Source: Stigmatella aurantiaca DW4/3-1
GTDB lineage: Bacteria; Myxococcota; Myxococcia; Myxococcales; Myxococcaceae
Length of the DNA: 64,000 nucleotides
Direction: 5' to 3'
Assembly: GCF_000165485.1 (NCBI RefSeq)
Contig: NC_014623.1
Span: 1,631,501-1,695,500 of the forward strand
Shown here: in pieces, positions 9,701 through 18,000 of the stretch
Layout: every line of letters begins with the position of its first letter
Numbering within the stretch: the stretch's first letter is position 1
Position numbers and translations under genes: made by a program
Notes under the pieces: generated by a model
Database searches by the model: none
Told to the model about the DNA's origin: nothing
What the model saw: the letters and a program-made list of their open reading frames with translations, nothing else

Positions 9701-10546
9701 GCTGGTGAATACACGGTCACCTACCAGGTGAAGGACCCCGCCGGGCATGAGCGCACTGCCGTCCGCCAGCTCAAGGTCGGCTCCTGCTGTTTCAATATTC
9801 GCCTGGGCGACTACACCCTGTTCCTGTTGGAGAACTACACCGGAGGCCATGACGTGGGGGGCAAGGTAGCGGCCGGTGGTAACATCATCCTCTCCGATTT
9901 TGCCATGGGCGCGGCGCTGCCGGACAACGACCTCTCGAACACGCTGGTCGCTGGCGGCGACCTGACCCTCGCGCGCGGCGGTGTCTGGGGCAACGCTTGG
10001 TATGGAGGCAGCTATCACGGCGACCAGACCGTGGCTTATGCCCGCGGCGGGGTGGCCCAGGGCACGCCCATCGACTTCGCTGCCCGGTTCGCCGAACTGC
10101 GGAACCTGTCCGCGAGGCTTGGCCGCGTACCCGCCAACGGAGGGACAGCGAGCGAGCCGTGGGGTGGCATCCGCCTGAGCGGCACGGATCCTTCCTTGAA
10201 CGTCTTCGACATGGATGCTGGCGCCTTCTCCAGCACCAAGTTGTTCAATGTCGATGCGCCGGCAGGCTCGCTGGCAGTGGTCAACATCCGGGGGTCTTCG
10301 GCCACGCTCTCGGGCTTTAGCATCACGTTCAGTGGGGGCATCGATTCGCACGGTGTGCTCTACAATTTCGTGGATGCCACGAGCATCGGCGCCAGTGGCA
10401 TTGGCCTCCGGGGCACGGTGCTGGCTCCCCACGCGCACGTCACGTTCAACAACGGAAGCTGGAATGGCGGCATCTACGCTGTCTCACTGACGGGCAATGG
10501 CGAGGGTCACATCAACCCGCTGAGCAATTACGACGTCTGCCCGTGA
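6746..10546 (+). CDS. Large secreted multi-domain lipoprotein with C-terminal choice-of-anchor-A domain
   Basis: 1266 residues, start set by GGAAAAGGAAA just upstream. A long n-region leads to a lipobox (FLWSC, Cys39), so it is probably lipidated and exported. In order: an N-terminal domain (~45-300), two DUF11-type repeats (NAGSNLTYTYLVKNSGTGSA and a second copy), an InlB-B-like repeat ending DTFAGWTGACTG, a Cys-rich block (GACVDGVCCNTACTGQC), a HYR domain (TDAVTGQVPVTCTPASGGTF), two DUF5011-type Ig-like domains (YLDLGATASDICSGDLSS; YEDPGATAVDACAGDLTS), then the anchor-A domain from LGDYTLFLLENYTGGHDV to the end. A surface or matrix role is likely; the exact function is unknown. The last domain is closely paralogous to the gene at 19551. 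Confidence 0.85.
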   Translation: MQRQKPSLPGTPGICLNRSTPTASSTCFLMAAALFLWSCAAEPEVQDGALPEEPTLGHVESPLVNNGGFENGSLTGWSVAVNLNGSGLGAIPPASLSDLRLSSGGRHLTAAVSGTTETQIPEGLSSSATLRYPKYGQWSAVINRGGADYNANSLRQAFSITNADIDPADGKVHIRFTLAPILENPGHDASIQPYYYVVLRNVSKNKQLLSKFAYSNQPGVPWKTDPATGVLYTDWQIFDVAPGSAALDIGDQIELTVVAAGCAAGGHYGQVYVDSFGAFLPGLSIAASAPAQANAGSNLTYTYLVKNSGTGSANNVIAVQPLPANTTFVGLSAPGAVCTTPAVGAAGTVTCNLGTVNPTASTTFQLTVKIAASATGTVSNGSYTISATSVSPLIGPLVETAITRNVVYADLAIEKSDGIAAIGWGQPVQYTIHVTNTGPSAVSGARVTDTMPAQLTSVTWTCAASGAGTCATAAGTGNINTTVSLPVDAKATFIVNALVVGGSGSGSLSNLASVAAPSGVTDNDTTNNQDVDTDAIGSLHTVTVNKDPAFNGRGRVVTSPAAINCDVNCASAAAQFMQGTLVSVTATAAPGDTFAGWTGACTGTANPCNFVVTAETVITARFLSPKAPNGGTCSNANDCASGACVDGVCCNTACTGQCTACNVPGKAGTCSPVTGAPRGNRPACASDGSVCGGTCDGTGVSCSYPAASTLCRAASCAGNTETHAAFCTGNGFCPGATTTPCNPFVCGANACLNHCETFADCSTGNYCSAQGQCLFDTEAPVLSLPSSLILEATGPAGAQANFAATATDAVTGQVPVTCTPASGGTFALGTTAVICSASDPFGNATSGSFPITVVDTTPPVLHIEGPSSVEHECGTPYLDLGATASDICSGDLSSAIVTTHGVSGLEVGTYTVHYSVADEVGLTASGSREVTVQDTLAPVISMSPGPSVLECFGTPYEDPGATAVDACAGDLTSSLIVSNNLDQSHAGEYTVTYQVKDPAGHERTAVRQLKVGSCCFNIRLGDYTLFLLENYTGGHDVGGKVAAGGNIILSDFAMGAALPDNDLSNTLVAGGDLTLARGGVWGNAWYGGSYHGDQTVAYARGGVAQGTPIDFAARFAELRNLSARLGRVPANGGTASEPWGGIRLSGTDPSLNVFDMDAGAFSSTKLFNVDAPAGSLAVVNIRGSSATLSGFSITFSGGIDSHGVLYNFVDATSIGASGIGLRGTVLAPHAHVTFNNGSWNGGIYAVSLTGNGEGHINPLSNYDVCP

Positions 10547-10576
10547 AACATGAGGTGAGGTGTCGGTAGAAGGAAG

Positions 10577-10604
10577 GGGCCCGGAATCGCAAGGTTCCGG
10601 GCCC
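10577..10604. terminator. Strong hairpin terminator after the large lipoprotein gene
   Basis: A perfect 10-bp stem, GGGCCCGGAA paired with TTCCGGGCCC around an 8-nt loop, begins 30 nt after the stop codon. There is no clean T-run, only TGCTTGT, so termination could be partly intrinsic. Confidence 0.7.
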
Positions 10605-10741
10605 TGCTTGTCTGGGTTGGCGCAAGGCACGGCTGGGTCGCGCGAGGTGCTGTTCACACGGTGTGCGCTCTCTGGGGACTCGCTCTATGCCTTCACCCGG
10701 CGCCAGGGACACCAGAAGGAGGCTTGAGGCCGTGGTGGTGG

Positions 10742-10777
10742 GGTGACTTCAGTCACCAGGGGATGACCAGAGTCACC
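10742..10777. promoter_or_regulatory. Tandem dyad sites, candidate enhancer for a sigma-54 promoter
   Basis: GGTGACTTCAGTCACC (10742-10757) is a perfect 7-2-7 inverted repeat, and GGATGACCAGAGTCACC (10761-10777) is an imperfect second copy of the same half-sites. They lie about 90-125 bp upstream of the -24/-12 element at 10866, the usual distance for bacterial enhancer-binding protein sites. The binding protein is unknown. Confidence 0.5.
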
Positions 10778-10865
10778 ACCGTGTGTCTCCCAAAAGTCCC
10801 GGGTCCGCCTCAAGTTTTCTCAGTAAATACGAGGACTTCCCTGAAGTGATGGAACGTGCTGGGCA

Positions 10866-10881
10866 TGGCACACATTGTGCT
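10866..10881 (+). promoter_or_regulatory. Candidate sigma-54 (-24/-12) promoter
   Basis: TGGCACACATTGTGCT has the invariant GG and GC dinucleotides at the correct spacing and agrees well with TGGCAC-N5-TTGCW; the main deviation is G for T just before the -12 element. A start about 12 nt downstream would give a ~50-nt leader for the gene at 10945. Many myxobacterial developmental and secretion genes use sigma-54. Confidence 0.55.
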
Positions 10882-10944
10882 GATGTGTGGTCCGCTCTCC
10901 GCCCGCAGTGGCGTGTTCCCAACCCTTCGCACAAGGAAGCCCCT

Positions 10945-12336
10945 ATGTCCGTCCGTTCCGTTGGCAACAACAACGCTGCCCCCCTCTCGTTCGTTCAGGA
11001 GATCACCAAGGCCACGGAGACGCCCGCCACCTCTGGCCCATCGGCCGCTACCGGGGGCGCTCGCGCACTCCAAGAATCCAACCCGTACCAGAGCATGTTC
11101 GGCCAGGACTCTTTCGAGTCTTCGGGCACGGGTGGCATGGAGGCCATCGGTGGCTTGCAGGATCTGGCGACCCAGGTCACGCAGCTGGTGGACGCGATGA
11201 CGCAGCTCACGAATCTGCTCAGCGGAGGCGAGGGCGGCGTGGGGGGCGTGCCGGAACTGGGCGGTGCCACGGGTGGCGCCCCCGCGGCGGCGGGTCCCCA
11301 GGCCTCAGCGGGTTCCACGTCCAGCCCTGGTGCTGGTGCTGCCGGAAAGAAGGGCGAGGTCGGCCCACCTCCCGGTTCCATCAATGCCAAGGACTACGGC
11401 GTGGTCGGAGACGGGAAAACCGATGACCAGGCCGCCCTGCAAAAGGCGTTCGATGCCGCCAAAGCCACGGGCAAGCCCCTATACCTGGGGCCGGGCACCT
11501 ACAACCACAGCGGTGTCCTGACGCTGGATGGCGCTTCCTTGGTAGGCAACGGCGACAAGACCGTCCTCAAGGCCACGAATCCTGATCAGGGGGCCATCAA
11601 ACTCACCGGCGACGGTGCCTCGATCTCCAACATGAAGACGGAGTTCGCTTCGGCACCCTCCCGGAGTTCCATGCCAGATGCGGCGGCTGTCCTGGTCCAG
11701 AACGCCTCCGGCGCGTCCGTCTCGAACATGACCATTCAGGGCGCGGCGTCCAACGGGGTCCGGCTCGATAACTCCACCGGCGCGACGGTGTCCAACAACC
11801 TGGTCGTTGGGACCAATGCGGACGGGATTGCCCTGATGAACGGCTCCTCCAGCAACACGGTCAAGAACAACGTCGTCTCCCAGGCCGGTGACGACAGCTA
11901 TTCTGACAATTCCTACAACGGCGATGCCAAGCAGGACGGCGGGAATACGTTTGAAAACAACGTGTCGATGGACAACGCCTACGGGCGGGGCATCGTCCTG
12001 GCTGGTTCCAAGAATGACAAGGTTATCGGCAACACGGTTTCCGGCTCGAAGTGGATCGGCATCTCGGGGGACAGCGATCCGAACAGCGGGACCATGGCCA
12101 GCTCGGGCCACGACATCAAGGGCAACACCGTGATCAACAACCCCAACGGCCCTGCGGTTCAGTACAGCATGGCCGGCGGCGGTGTGGACGGGACGAAGAC
12201 CAGTGGCTCCTTGCCTGATCTGGCCTCGGTTCTCGGTTGGGATCCAGGGGCAATCCCGGCCCGGACGTCCTTCAACCCAGTCTACCAGCCTGGTACTGGC
12301 TCTGGCGCCAACAACAGCGGAGGCAACCGGTCATAG
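10945..12336 (+). CDS. Right-handed beta-helix protein (pectate-lyase fold) with Gly-rich N-terminus
   Basis: 463 residues; AAGGAAG ahead of the ATG at 10945 sets the start. Residues 1-140 are polar, Gly/Ala/Ser-rich and without a signal peptide, with a short amphipathic stretch (LATQVTQLVDAMTQLTNLL) before Gly-rich runs. From SINAKDYGVVGDGKTDDQAAL (~residue 148) a Pectate_lyase_3/NosD-like beta-helix runs to the end, with Asn-ladder repeats such as NSTGATVSNNLVVGTNADGI and SNTVKNNVVSQAGDD. The layout recalls HrpW harpins: Gly-rich N-terminus, pectate-lyase-like C-terminus, no Sec signal. Catalysis is unproven, since beta-helix folds also serve as lyases, epimerases or adhesins. It is preceded by a probable sigma-54 promoter and followed by a strong terminator. 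Confidence 0.8.
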   Translation: MSVRSVGNNNAAPLSFVQEITKATETPATSGPSAATGGARALQESNPYQSMFGQDSFESSGTGGMEAIGGLQDLATQVTQLVDAMTQLTNLLSGGEGGVGGVPELGGATGGAPAAAGPQASAGSTSSPGAGAAGKKGEVGPPPGSINAKDYGVVGDGKTDDQAALQKAFDAAKATGKPLYLGPGTYNHSGVLTLDGASLVGNGDKTVLKATNPDQGAIKLTGDGASISNMKTEFASAPSRSSMPDAAAVLVQNASGASVSNMTIQGAASNGVRLDNSTGATVSNNLVVGTNADGIALMNGSSSNTVKNNVVSQAGDDSYSDNSYNGDAKQDGGNTFENNVSMDNAYGRGIVLAGSKNDKVIGNTVSGSKWIGISGDSDPNSGTMASSGHDIKGNTVINNPNGPAVQYSMAGGGVDGTKTSGSLPDLASVLGWDPGAIPARTSFNPVYQPGTGSGANNSGGNRS

Positions 12337-12390
12337 GGCGACAGAGGATTCGTCCGCCCGTGATGGGTCAGCCAGGAGGAAGTGCGGAGA

Positions 12391-12420
12391 GTCTCTTCAT
12401 CGAGCTTTCGATGAAGAGAC
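12391..12420. terminator. Bidirectional hairpin terminator between convergent genes
   Basis: A perfect 13-bp stem, GTCTCTTCATCGA with its exact complement around a GCTT tetraloop, sits 54 nt after the beta-helix gene and 12 nt beyond the stop of the convergent lipoprotein gene. It can serve both strands. Confidence 0.8.
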
Positions 12421-12432
12421 ATGCTCGTCCCG

Positions 12433-12681
12433 TCAGTCGCACACCACATCGGGACATCCACCCCCCAAGGGGGCGCAGACACCACATCCCGCGTTGCAGC
12501 AAAACGTCCCCTTGCCACAGTAGTTCGTGCCGCAGGGACCACCGCCCGCGATGGACTCGTCGCCAGGCGCCTGCTGGGCGAGCGAGGAGGGCTGCTCGCT
12601 CAGGGATTCCTCATCCTGCACCGGGCCCCCGCAGGCGGCCGCCAGGGTCAACCACGACACCCACATCATTCGCAGCTTCAT
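12433..12681 (-). CDS. Small Cys-rich lipoprotein
   Basis: 82 residues: a short signal ending in a lipobox (LTLAAAC, Cys17), a Ser/Glu-rich spacer, then a cysteine-knot-like module (CGTNYCGKGTFCCNAGCGVC followed by CPDVVC) with ten cysteines after the lipobox. Many small myxobacterial lipoproteins carry this CG..C..G..CCN..C..C pattern. GAGGAGAG upstream supports the start. It probably sits last in a run with the two genes upstream. Function unknown. Confidence 0.8.
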   Translation of the reverse strand: MKLRMMWVSWLTLAAACGGPVQDEESLSEQPSSLAQQAPGDESIAGGGPCGTNYCGKGTFCCNAGCGVCAPLGGGCPDVVCD

Positions 12682-12765
12682 GATGGATCCTCTCCTCTGG
12701 TTAGGGAATGAGACATCCTAGTCAGAAATGACAAAGCCGACAATGGAGGAGCCATGCCCACCGCG

Positions 12766-14220
12766 CTATGGACCCCGGAGGACGGTCAGTCCCAGATCGG
12801 TGACGACAAGCAGCATGCTGGGGGTCACCGTGGGTTCATAGACGAACTGCAAGACGCGCTGGCCAGCCACTTCCTGCACGGGGGCCAGCGTCGTGCCGTC
12901 CGGCTCCAGCCGCCAGAGGCCCGCGCCATTCGTGCCGATATAGAGCGCGCCATCGTCCGTCGCTTTGAGCGCGAGGATGCGATCCGATGGCAGCCCAGCC
13001 AGCTTCGACCAATTTCCCGTGGATCGTGACTTCGGCGTCATCGCCCAGACGCCGAACTCCGCGCTGCCCAGGTAGTAGTGACCCGAGAGGGTTTGCTCGA
13101 AAGCCCGCCAGAAATCATCGGACGCTTGACCATTGAGCTCGTGGTTGAAGCCCTTGAAGGTCCAAGGCGTCGGACCCGCCCAGGTGTTCTCGCGGTCCCA
13201 CTCCGCGAGATGCCCACTGGGAACGAGGACGCCGACCATCTGTTCGTTCGCGACGAGGACATCACCGTTCTTGGCGATGCCGAGCCCGTACATCGGTGGG
13301 CATTGCAGGGACTCGGCCTGAGTTCCGTCTGGATTCGTGGTGATGAGGTACCAGCCTGGATGGCGGTGGCTGTTGTACGTGAGCCCCTGGATGCGGGTCA
13401 CGCCATGGTTCGTCGTGACGTAGAGGTCTCCGCGGTATGGGCCGCGCGTCACTCGAGTGCAGTTCAGGATGCTGCGGTCTTCCTCGTAGTGAAAGTCATT
13501 CGTGTTGTGGATTCCGAGCTGCTTGCCCGCGTTCGATGCGCCAGTGGTGCGCCAGAGGTGTTCCTCGAGCGCGACGGTCCCATCGGGCTGGAGGCGGACT
13601 GCATCGAGATCTCCCTTCTGATACTCGGCGTAACGCTCGGGGGTGTAGTTCGTCTCGCCGGGTCCGGGGATATACGTGCGCTGAGAGATTCCCTCGACCC
13701 GCTTCATCTCGGCAGCGCGGTACCCCACGTATGCGCGTCCGGCCTCCCCGCCGCAGATGACCGTCGAATCGATCGCGAGAGAGTCCCGGCCAAACGGCTG
13801 GCGCGCCTGACCGACGCCCTTGGTCCACGTCGGCCCCGGGTCGCCCGGACGCATCACGCCGATGCGGTCTCCATCGAGGAGCCAGAGGTTCAGCCCCTCG
13901 TCGAGTCCGGCACTCTGTGGGGTGCCGACACCAAACCGCTGCGTGTAATCGAGCACCGCGTCCACCGGCCACGGACCTGCATTGGGCGGTTCGCCGGTCT
14001 CAGGCGTCCTCCCAGGCCCTTCGCCGGGCGGAGGGGCTGGGGGCGGGTCGGGCTCCTCGGAGGGAACAGGAGGGATTTCCGAGGGAACTTCGTTTCCCAG
14101 CGAGGGGCCAGGCTCCTCGGGAGCCTGGGAGTCGATTGTCCGGGGCCGGTCATCGCAACCCACCGCAAGCAATGAAATGACCATGAGCCCTGCCCCCACC
14201 ACGCCTGTGCGAATGCCCAT
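12766..14220 (-). CDS. Beta-propeller lipoprotein
   Basis: 484 residues with a clear lipoprotein signal (SLLAVGC, Cys22), a Pro/Glu-rich linker (~25-75) typical of outer-membrane-tethered proteins, and then repeated blades resembling ligand-binding sensor propellers (GLNLWLLDGDRIGVM; GDLYVTTNHGVTRIQG; DDGALYIGTNGAGLWRLEPDG). AAGGAGGA before the ATG at 14220 supports this start over an upstream ATG at 14253. It follows the DoxX gene by 51 nt and may be co-transcribed. The ligand is unknown. Confidence 0.8.
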   Translation of the reverse strand: MGIRTGVVGAGLMVISLLAVGCDDRPRTIDSQAPEEPGPSLGNEVPSEIPPVPSEEPDPPPAPPPGEGPGRTPETGEPPNAGPWPVDAVLDYTQRFGVGTPQSAGLDEGLNLWLLDGDRIGVMRPGDPGPTWTKGVGQARQPFGRDSLAIDSTVICGGEAGRAYVGYRAAEMKRVEGISQRTYIPGPGETNYTPERYAEYQKGDLDAVRLQPDGTVALEEHLWRTTGASNAGKQLGIHNTNDFHYEEDRSILNCTRVTRGPYRGDLYVTTNHGVTRIQGLTYNSHRHPGWYLITTNPDGTQAESLQCPPMYGLGIAKNGDVLVANEQMVGVLVPSGHLAEWDRENTWAGPTPWTFKGFNHELNGQASDDFWRAFEQTLSGHYYLGSAEFGVWAMTPKSRSTGNWSKLAGLPSDRILALKATDDGALYIGTNGAGLWRLEPDGTTLAPVQEVAGQRVLQFVYEPTVTPSMLLVVTDLGLTVLRGP

Positions 14221-14271
14221 CCGTTCCTCCTTCGACGGTGGGTCTGTTCGCAAGTTCCGGGCCGACGGTGT

Positions 14272-14670
14272 CTAGGTCTTCGCGCCGCGCGCGGCGTCGA
14301 CACTCCAGATCCCCGAGCCGTGCGCGGAGATGTAGAAGAACGCGAAGCAGTACAGCGCGGCGAGCTCGCCCTTGTTCACGAGCGGGTTGAGATTTCCCTG
14401 GGCGGGAATCGCGTGCCCCATGAAGAAGGCGACCGCCATGGTCCCGCTGGAGAGGAAGGCCGCGGGGGCTGCAAACAATCCGATCGCGATGAGCAGGCCG
14501 CCCACGAACTCGATCGAGCCCGCGCCGTAGACAATGAACGCGGGAGCCTCGGGCGGCATGCCCCCGAACATGCCGAAGACCTTCTGCATCCCGTGCAGCA
14601 TGAACATCAGACCGGCGGCGATTCGGAACAGGGCATAGAGGCGCTCTGCGTGGGGCTTCAGGAATCTCAT
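14272..14670 (-). CDS. DoxX-family membrane protein
   Basis: 132 residues with four predicted membrane helices (about 13-31, 44-68, 72-88, 105-122). The first helix region LFRIAAGLMFMLHGMQKVFG is the classic DoxX start, and ALYCFAFFYISAHGSGIWSVD the classic end. The family occurs in thiol/oxidative-stress complexes and in MNIO-peptide clusters, but this copy lies beside two lipoprotein genes, which gives no firm role. CTGGAGAACCTC provides a ribosome-binding site. Confidence 0.87.
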   Translation of the reverse strand: MRFLKPHAERLYALFRIAAGLMFMLHGMQKVFGMFGGMPPEAPAFIVYGAGSIEFVGGLLIAIGLFAAPAAFLSSGTMAVAFFMGHAIPAQGNLNPLVNKGELAALYCFAFFYISAHGSGIWSVDAARGAKT

Positions 14671-15082
14671 GAGGTTCTCCAGGGAAAGAGGAGGGGGGCG
14701 CGCTGCAAGGCGGCAGCACCGCTCCGCAGGGTTCCCTCTCTACTGGCTGCGCCTGCTGCGGTGAAGAGCCCTCTGACGCGAATGGATGTCGGCGCTGCCA
14801 GTGGGGGTCCAGATGGACCCATCCGGACGGGCGTGGCGGGACAGGTCTGGCCAGGTAGGGGCTTCGCCATGGGACCTGCTGCGCCGTGGTGGAGGGGCCT
14901 CGCCCGGCCAGCCAGGCATGCCGCGCCGTGGGAGACGATGGCTTGGGCCGCCGTGAACTCAGGTGTCAGTTATGAGAACACGTTCCTGTGGAACATAGAG
15001 CGACCCCCGACGGGGTACGCTCCCTGAGCTTGCGCTGTGTGCTCGCGTCAGCGCAGGCACTGCTCGCTCGGTCGGCTCCACC
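14671..15082. other. Intergenic region, nothing recognisable
   Basis: About 410 bases between the DoxX start and the kinase pseudogene. It must hold the promoter of the minus-strand DoxX operon and the former promoter of the kinase gene, but no convincing -35/-10 or -24/-12 element or gene was found. Confidence 0.5.
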
Positions 15083-18000
15083 ATGTTGGATATTCCGGGT
15101 TACAAGGTACTGGGGACGATTCGAGCGACTGGCTCGAACGTGCTCTTCTGCTGGAGAAGATTCAAGGCGAACCCCTTTCTGAGTCCTCGGGCCGTCCGCT
15201 GGAGGTCTCCCCGTGTCTCGATGTGGCCATCTCCCTGGCCTCGATCTTGGCGGAGATTCATTGCCGCAATGTCATCCACAAGGACATCAAGCCCTCCAAC
15301 ATCATTCTGGAGTCCTCTGGAGAGGCGCGCCTCATCGATTTCGGGGCTGCCACGCTGCAAAAGGTCGAGCATCTGGATGCCGCTCCTCCCCACCTGATCG
15401 AGGGGACGCTCGCGTATATGTCGCCCGAGCAGACGGGCCGGATGAACCGGGCGGTGGATTACCGAACCGACGTTTACTCCCTGGGCGTGACGCTTTACGA
15501 ACTGCTCACGGGGCAGCGGCCTTTCCAGGGGCGTGACGCGCTCGAGTGGTTCCATGCGCACATGGCTCAGAACCCAAGGCCGCCGCACGAGCTCAACCCC
15601 AGCGTGCCGCAAGCTTTGTCGGCCATCGTGGCAAAGCTGCTGGCGAAGGTGGCCGAGGAGCGCTACCAGAGCGCCGAGGGGTTGAAGGCCGACCTCGAAC
15701 AGTGCCGTGACAGGCTGCGCCAGAACGCGCCAGAGGAATTCACCGCGGGTGCCAACGATACCCCTCACCAGTTCCAGTTGCCCCAGCGGCTTTACGGACG
15801 GGAGACCCAGGTCGTCACCCTGATCCAGGGGTTCGAGCGTGTCATCTCGAGCGGCAGGCCGGAACGCTTCCTCGTCAGCGTCTACTCCGGGATTGGCAAA
15901 TCCTCGGTGGTGCACGAACTGCACAGGCCGGTGGTCCAACGGCGTGGGTTCTTCCTGAGCGGGAAGTTCGACCAGTTCCAGCGGGACATTCCCTACGCGA
16001 CCCTGGCGCAGGCCATCCGGGGGCTGATGCAGCAGTTGCTGGCGGGAACCGATGAAGAGCTGGCGCAGTGGCGCGAGCGCTTGAACCGAGCATGGGACGG
16101 GGACGGCCAAGCGCTTGTGGACCTGGTGCCTCAGCTGGAGGTACTGGCGGGTAAGCAGCCCCCGCTGCAGGAACTGTCTCCCGGGGAGGCGCAGTACCGT
16201 TTTCAGCGGGTGGTTCGCCAGTTTCTCCAGGTGTTCGCCACCCCCGAACACCCGCTCGTGGTGTTTCTCGATGATCTGCAGTGGGCGGACCTGGCCAGCC
16301 TCCAGCTCATCCAGCAGTTGCTGTCCCAGCCGGAGATCCCTCTCGTGCAGTGGATTGGGGCATACCGCGACAATGAGGTGAACCCCTCCCACCCACTGAC
16401 CTCTGTGTTGGAGGAGGTGCACAAGGCAGGGGCACGGATCACTCGGATTCAGCTAGAGCCCTTGAGCTTGGAGCAGGTCGGACAGCTGGTCGCTGATACG
16501 CTCCTGGGGGCCAGCCAGGACATCGCCGTTCCTCTCTCGGCATTGGTGCACGAGAAGGACGCTGAACCAGGATGGCCTGCTGGTGCGTGAGCCCGGCGGC
16601 GGATGGAGGTGGGATGTCGGCAGCGTCCGGGCCAAGGGCTACTCGGACAACATCGTCGAGTTCATGGTGGGCCGGTTGCGCCAGCTGCCTTCCGGGACGC
16701 AGCACCTGTTGAGGCTGGCTGCGTGCGTGGGCAATGCCTTCTCGCTCCCCATGCTCAGAGCCCTGACGGGGCTGGAGGAAATGGGGGACATGGAGCAGGG
16801 GCTCGAGCCTGCGCTCCCATGAGCTCGTCGAGCGGTACAACGTTGCCGCCTGCCGCGCTCAGGCAATCCTCTGCTGGCAGAACGTCAGCTTCTGGACCGA
16901 GCCCTATTCCGCCGTGCACGAGAGCGCCCTCTGTGGTCTCCACCACGCGCTCCAGGTGGGGGGACTTCCAATCCGCGAGCTTTACGTGTGTTTCGTTGCT
17001 GGCAAACCGCCTTGCGCTGGGGCATGACCTGGATGACGTCCACCAGGAGTCGATCTCACGCAAGGAGTTCATGCTCAAGGCGGGGCTCCAGGACAGCCTG
17101 GACATGTTTGTTCTCCTCCAGCGCTACATCCAGCAAATGCGCGGGCACTCGCGTGTATTCGGTTCTCTCGATGGAGAGGGCTTCGATGAGCAGGCGTTCG
17201 AGGCCAGGCTGACACCCGATCGCATCGCCACCCTGCGGTGCATGTATTGGATCGTCAATCTCCAGTCGCGCTTCATGAGCGGCGCTCTGGGGGAAGCCCG
17301 TGAAGCAGCAGGCCACGCGTTGGGGCTGCTCGAATCCATGACTGGAACCATTCCGCTCAAGGATTATCACCTCTTCAGCGCCCTGACCTTGGCCGCGTCC
17401 TTCGATGAAGAGTCCCTGCGGGGGCGGCAGCAGGCCCTGGAGGCCATCCAGGCCATCACCGGCAACTCAAGGAGTGGGCGGAACAGTGCGCCGAGAACTT
17501 CCTGGCCTTGGAGCGGATGGTGGCCGGTGAGCTGGCCCGCATCGAGGGAAAGAGGGATGAGGCGACGAGTGCCTACAAGGAAGCCATCGGCGCGGCGAGA
17601 GAGAGTGGTGCCACCCAATGGGTGGGGCTGGCCAGTGAGCTGGCGGCGAAATTCTGGAGTACGCGCAAGGCGCCCATCGTCACGCGTGTCTTCGCGAGCG
17701 AGGCCCGGGCGGCCTACCTGCAATGGGGAGCCCGGGGCAAGGTCCAGCACCTGAACGTTCGTTGGCCGCACCTCGAAGCCACCTTGCGGGCTGACAGCAG
17801 CAGCACCAGCAGCACGGAGTCGACCCAGATTGACGCACTCACAGTGGTCAAGACCCAGCAGGTCATCTCTGGTGAAATCGTCCTGGAGCGGCTGGTGACC
17901 ACGCTGTTACGGGCGGCCATCGAGAATGCAGGGGCGCAACGTGGAGCCCTGCCGTTGCCAGGGGGGATGCGCTCTCGGTTGTGGCCACTTCCAGCGCTTT

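Noticed and set aside
7841-10438. 865-codon open frame antisense to the large lipoprotein gene
   Set aside because: His/Arg/Gly-rich composition with no domain; it mirrors the sense gene's codon pattern in GC-rich DNA, while the sense frame has clear domains, lipobox and ribosome-binding site.
13078-14175. 365-codon plus-strand frame opposite the propeller lipoprotein
   Set aside because: No homology features or ribosome-binding site, whereas the minus strand has a lipobox, SD sequence and propeller repeats.
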